Source of the DNA: Ferruginibacter sp.
Lineage (GTDB): Bacteria > Bacteroidota > Bacteroidia > Chitinophagales > Chitinophagaceae
Assembly (NCBI GenBank): GCA_013141435.1
Contig: JABFQZ010000004.1
Span: 1 to 53,884 of the forward strand
Length of the DNA: 53,884 nucleotides
Direction: 5' to 3'
The notes under the pieces were generated by a model, which was not told the DNA's origin, made no database searches, and was given only the letters and a program-made list of their open reading frames with translations. Shown here piece by piece: positions 53,228 through 53,884 of this stretch. The translations under genes and the position numbers were made by a program. How positions within the stretch are numbered: the first letter of the stretch is position 1; each line of letters begins with the position of its first letter.

Positions 53228-53884
53228 AAAAAAAAATAGCAATACTATTTCCCAATGAGCATATTGCTTATTCGCCTACAACCTTAGGTATATATGATGC
53301 ATTGGTTTTACAAAACGATGTAATGCTTTTTGCAGCAACATCATCAAAATTTAGGGTAGATAATTTTGATAACAGAAATATAAATTATTTCCCTTATACT
53401 ACTAATCGAATTAGAAAACTAAAAGCGGTACCATTTTTTTTAATAAATAAAATTGGTAGTTTTTTTAGCAAAAAGTTTGCATTGGGCAAACTTAATATAT
53501 ACAATTACGTACGTTATCTAGAATATAAAAAGGCTTTAAAAAATATCAATATTTCGGATTTTGATGAAGTAATAGCAATAGATGTTTTGATTTTATATGC
53601 AGCAAGGTTTGTATGCAAGCGAGTGTCTTTTCTTTCATTAGAATTATATGAAGAAGAGCGTGGGCTCATACCATTATTAAAAAGCAATTTTATAAAATGT
53701 ATAATAACACAAACAGAGCAGCGATATAATTTTTTATTTAAAAATAATGATTACAAAGTATTTTTAATTCAAAATGCACCAAATTATAAGGCAATAGATG
53801 CTTTGTCTAAAAATGAAAATTCATTACTTTTTAATGGTACAGCATTAGAAAGGTTTGGCTTGTACCATTGTTTAAATTTTGTAA
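53224..53884 (+). CDS. Partial gene, probable glycosyltransferase N-terminus
   Basis: The frame starts at GTG 53224, overlapping the SDR stop (GTGA), and runs off the window after 220 codons. It opens KKKIAILFPNEHIAYSPTTL and continues with VIAIDVLILYAARFVCKRVS, FLSLELYEEERGLIPLLKSN and IITQTEQRYNFLFKNNDYKV. These resemble the first Rossmann domain of GT-B glycosyltransferases, where a sugar-acceptor region is followed by a his/tyr-rich loop. The C-terminal donor domain is outside the window, so the family cannot be fixed. Confidence 0.6.
   Translation, partial: MKKKIAILFPNEHIAYSPTTLGIYDALVLQNDVMLFAATSSKFRVDNFDNRNINYFPYTTNRIRKLKAVPFFLINKIGSFFSKKFALGKLNIYNYVRYLEYKKALKNINISDFDEVIAIDVLILYAARFVCKRVSFLSLELYEEERGLIPLLKSNFIKCIITQTEQRYNFLFKNNDYKVFLIQNAPNYKAIDALSKNENSLLFNGTALERFGLYHCLNFV

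Overview
The window is AT-rich DNA from a member of the Bacteroidota, most likely a Chitinophagales/Chitinophagaceae-type organism. The signs are DUF4249, DUF3089, DUF3822, DUF4254 and DUF721 proteins, a type B T9SS C-terminal sorting domain, Bacteroidetes-style outer-membrane receptors, weak Shine-Dalgarno signals, TAnnTTTG-like -7 boxes and several TTG starts. There is no rRNA and no CRISPR array. One tRNA (Leu, CAA) is present.

Layout. 0-0.9 kb holds the 3' tip of a decayed Rhs gene. 0.9-5.5 kb is a minus-strand copper-handling cluster: a CNGKC small membrane protein, a Met/His-rich lipoprotein, an OprC-like TonB receptor with CxxxM and HxM ligands, a small membrane protein, a YHS-domain lipoprotein and a periplasmic helical protein. 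5.6-6.3 kb holds a transposase remnant, a long hairpin and tRNA-Leu. 6.3-31.8 kb is mostly housekeeping: hscB, an alanine/saccharopine dehydrogenase-like enzyme, mtaB, trxB, folB, an M1 peptidase, a MATE exporter, DUF3822-rsmD-5-FCL-lpxK, a large outer-membrane barrel protein, MFS, deoxynucleoside kinase, folK coupled to a RES/Xre toxin-antitoxin pair, an ABC-2 permease, queG, a BON/SH3 pair and DUF721-recF.

31.9-37.15 kb is the most unusual region. A type IIG restriction-modification gene is split between its nuclease-methylase part and its specificity part. The gap carries a KilA-N gene and a DUF1016 nuclease gene, separated by a hybrid repeat made from the two gene edges joined at a 7-bp microhomology. 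All parts are open reading frames on one strand. This looks like a cargo-carrying, modular defence locus.

37.2-43.2 kb has an aminotransferase, a three-gene set (GATase, ATP-grasp-like ligase, CHAD-like protein), NTF2-like and SRPBCC proteins, and two ~105-bp hairpin repeats with conserved ends but different, self-complementary stems. From 43.5 kb to the end is a plus-strand surface-glycan/exported-protein region: DUF4254, a sugar C-methyltransferase, an FkbM methyltransferase, a glycosyltransferase-methyltransferase fusion, a 1007-aa secreted repeat protein, an acyltransferase, a GDP-mannose dehydratase-like SDR and the start of a further, glycosyltransferase-like gene.

All calls come from reading the sequence and from memory of protein families. 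No database search was run.
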